Below are positions 4,446 to 5,708 of a stretch of DNA of 5,708 nucleotides, piece after piece; within the stretch, counting starts at the first letter, position 1, and the number at the start of each line of letters is the position of its first letter. Below the pieces are notes generated by a model. That model ran no database searches. It was given only the letters and a program-made list of their open reading frames with translations, and was not told the DNA's origin. The stretch is taken from assembly GCA_030150585.1 (NCBI GenBank), contig JASLFM010000189.1, positions 1-5,708 on the forward strand, given 5' to 3'. The stretch comes from Acidovorax sp. Its GTDB lineage: Bacteria; Pseudomonadota; Gammaproteobacteria; Burkholderiales; Burkholderiaceae_C. Made by a program: the position numbers and the translations under genes.

Positions 4446-5708
4446 TCAGTCGCAGTGCCGCGCGATGTAGGCCTTGACCTGCTCCGCGTCGGCGGGCAGT
4501 ACCTGCACGCGCTTGGGCAAGTCCTCGATGCCGGCGAACTTGGCCGGGCGCTCGGGCGCGTGGCCCAGCGCCTCGACGATGGTTTCGGCGAACTTGATCG
4601 GCAACGCGGTTTCCAGCACGATCATGGGCACACGCGCATCGCCTCGGTGCTCGCGCGCCACCTTGACGCCATCGGCCGTATGGGTATCGATGGTCACGCC
4701 GAAGCGCTCGTGGGTGGCGCGGATCGTGGCCAGGCGGTCAGCGTGCGTGCTCTTGCCGCTCTCGAAACCGTAGCGCGTGGCGGCCTGGGCAAACAGCGGA
4801 TCGCCGCCCAGGTCAAAGCGCCCGTCCCGGGCGATTGCGTCGCCGAACAGGGCCTTGGTACGCGCGGCGTCGCGGCCCAGCAGGTCGAACACGAAGCGCT
4901 CGAAGTTGCTGGCCTTGCTGATGTCCATGCTGGGGCTGGAGGTCTCGTGCGTGTCGCTGCTCCCGCGCACGCGGTACACGCCGGTGCGGAAGAACTCGTC
5001 GAGCACGTCGTTCTCGTTCGTCGCCACCACGAGCTGGGCGATGGGCAGACCCATCATGCGCGCCACGTGGCCCGCGCAGATGTTGCCGAAGTTGCCGCTG
5101 GGCACCGTGAAGCTGACCTGCTGGTCGTTCGTCTCGGTGGCCTGCACGTAGCCCGCGAAGTAGTACACGACCTGGGCCAGCAGGCGGGCCCAGTTGATCG
5201 AGTTGACGGTACCGATCTTGTATTTGCGCTTGAATGCGAGGTCGTTGCTGACGGCCTTGACGATGTCCTGGCAGTCGTCGAACACGCCTTCGATGGCAAG
5301 GTTGTGGATGTTGGCGTCCTGCAGGCTGAACATCTGCGCCTGCTGGAAGGGACTCATGCGGCCGTGGGGGCTGGTCATGAACACGCGCACGCCCTGCTTG
5401 CCGCGCATGGCGTACTCGGCAGCGCTGCCCGTGTCGCCGCTCGTGGCGCCCAGAATGTTGAGCTGCTCGCCGCGGCGGCCCAATTCGTATTCGAACAGGT
5501 TGCCCAGCAGCTGCATGGCCATGTCCTTGAAGGCCAGCGTGGGGCCATTGGACAGGGCTTCAAGCCACAAGCCATCCTCGAGGTGGCGCAGCGGCACGAT
5601 CTCGCCGGTGCCGAAGACCTCGGCCGTGTACGTTTTCTCGCACAGGCGCTTGAGGTCGGCGGCGGGGATGTCGTCGATGTAGAGCGAGAGGATCTGGAAC
5701 GCGAGCTC
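4446..5708 (-). CDS. thrC: ThrC, threonine synthase, N-terminus cut by window edge
   Basis: ThrC is a cytoplasmic PLP enzyme that converts O-phosphohomoserine to threonine, the last step of the pathway. The frame runs from the window edge to the TGA at 4448-4446, giving 420 residues; the start and probably some tens of residues lie outside. Seen (fragment numbering): FQILSLYIDDIP near the start, EVFGTGEIVPL, then LSNGPTLAFKDMAMQ (52-66) with the PLP lysine at K61, LGATSGDTGSA (86-96), and PSGNFGNICAGHVARMMGLP, the glycine-rich loop that holds the PLP phosphate. The extra length matches the longer proteobacterial/fungal-type ThrC rather than the short Bacillus type. A GTG at 5597-5595 is internal, since clear ThrC sequence continues upstream of it. 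In related genomes a homoserine dehydrogenase gene often precedes thrC, but that side is not visible. mobB follows after 75 bp. Confidence 0.97.
   Translation of the reverse strand, partial: ELAFQILSLYIDDIPAADLKRLCEKTYTAEVFGTGEIVPLRHLEDGLWLEALSNGPTLAFKDMAMQLLGNLFEYELGRRGEQLNILGATSGDTGSAAEYAMRGKQGVRVFMTSPHGRMSPFQQAQMFSLQDANIHNLAIEGVFDDCQDIVKAVSNDLAFKRKYKIGTVNSINWARLLAQVVYYFAGYVQATETNDQQVSFTVPSGNFGNICAGHVARMMGLPIAQLVVATNENDVLDEFFRTGVYRVRGSSDTHETSSPSMDISKASNFERFVFDLLGRDAARTKALFGDAIARDGRFDLGGDPLFAQAATRYGFESGKSTHADRLATIRATHERFGVTIDTHTADGVKVAREHRGDARVPMIVLETALPIKFAETIVEALGHAPERPAKFAGIEDLPKRVQVLPADAEQVKAYIARHCD

Noticed and set aside
4446..5597. thrC starting at the GTG at 5597
   Set aside because: The frame stays open to the window edge, and the upstream residues are conserved ThrC sequence, so the true start is outside the window.

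Overview
The window looks like ordinary chromosome from a high-GC betaproteobacterium, most likely Comamonadaceae (the Acidovorax/Alicycliphilus/Comamonas group). Three things suggest this: the G+C-rich third codon positions, close protein matches to proteobacterial ThrC and molybdenum-cofactor proteins, and a 13-bp AGCGCT-centred palindrome between thrC and mobB that resembles a repeat I remember as common in that family. The family assignment is by recognition, not by a search.

Layout. The minus strand carries, in transcription order, the 3' part of thrC (threonine synthase, running off the right edge), mobB, moeA and moaD. After a break of about 1.8 kb comes moaE, which runs off the left edge within a few codons of its expected end. 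mobB/moeA and moeA/moaD each overlap by a 4-bp ATGA, so these three are very probably translated as a coupled unit. The break is filled by three plus-strand genes: an 84-aa and a 102-aa protein of unknown function, 10 bp apart, then a 252-bp spacer and a DapA-family (4-hydroxy-tetrahydrodipicolinate synthase) gene. This block is divergent from moaE (113-bp shared upstream region). It is convergent with moaD, and the stop ends of the DapA-family gene and moaD overlap by 14 bp.

How the genes work together. MoaD and MoaE are the two subunits of molybdopterin synthase. MoeA inserts molybdenum into the adenylylated pterin, and MobB is a GTP-binding accessory protein for the dinucleotide form of the cofactor. 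ThrC ends the threonine pathway. A DapA-type enzyme would draw aspartate-semialdehyde toward lysine, so two aspartate-family genes flank the cofactor genes, though nothing shows they are co-regulated.

Most of the window is conventional. The parts worth a second look are the interrupted moaD/moaE pair, the DapA-family enzyme whose lysine-feedback residues appear replaced, the spacer upstream of it with overlapping, mutually exclusive inverted repeats, the two uncharacterised small proteins, and a near-copy of half of the thrC-mobB palindrome inside moeA. I see no mobile element, CRISPR array, tRNA, rRNA or phage gene.
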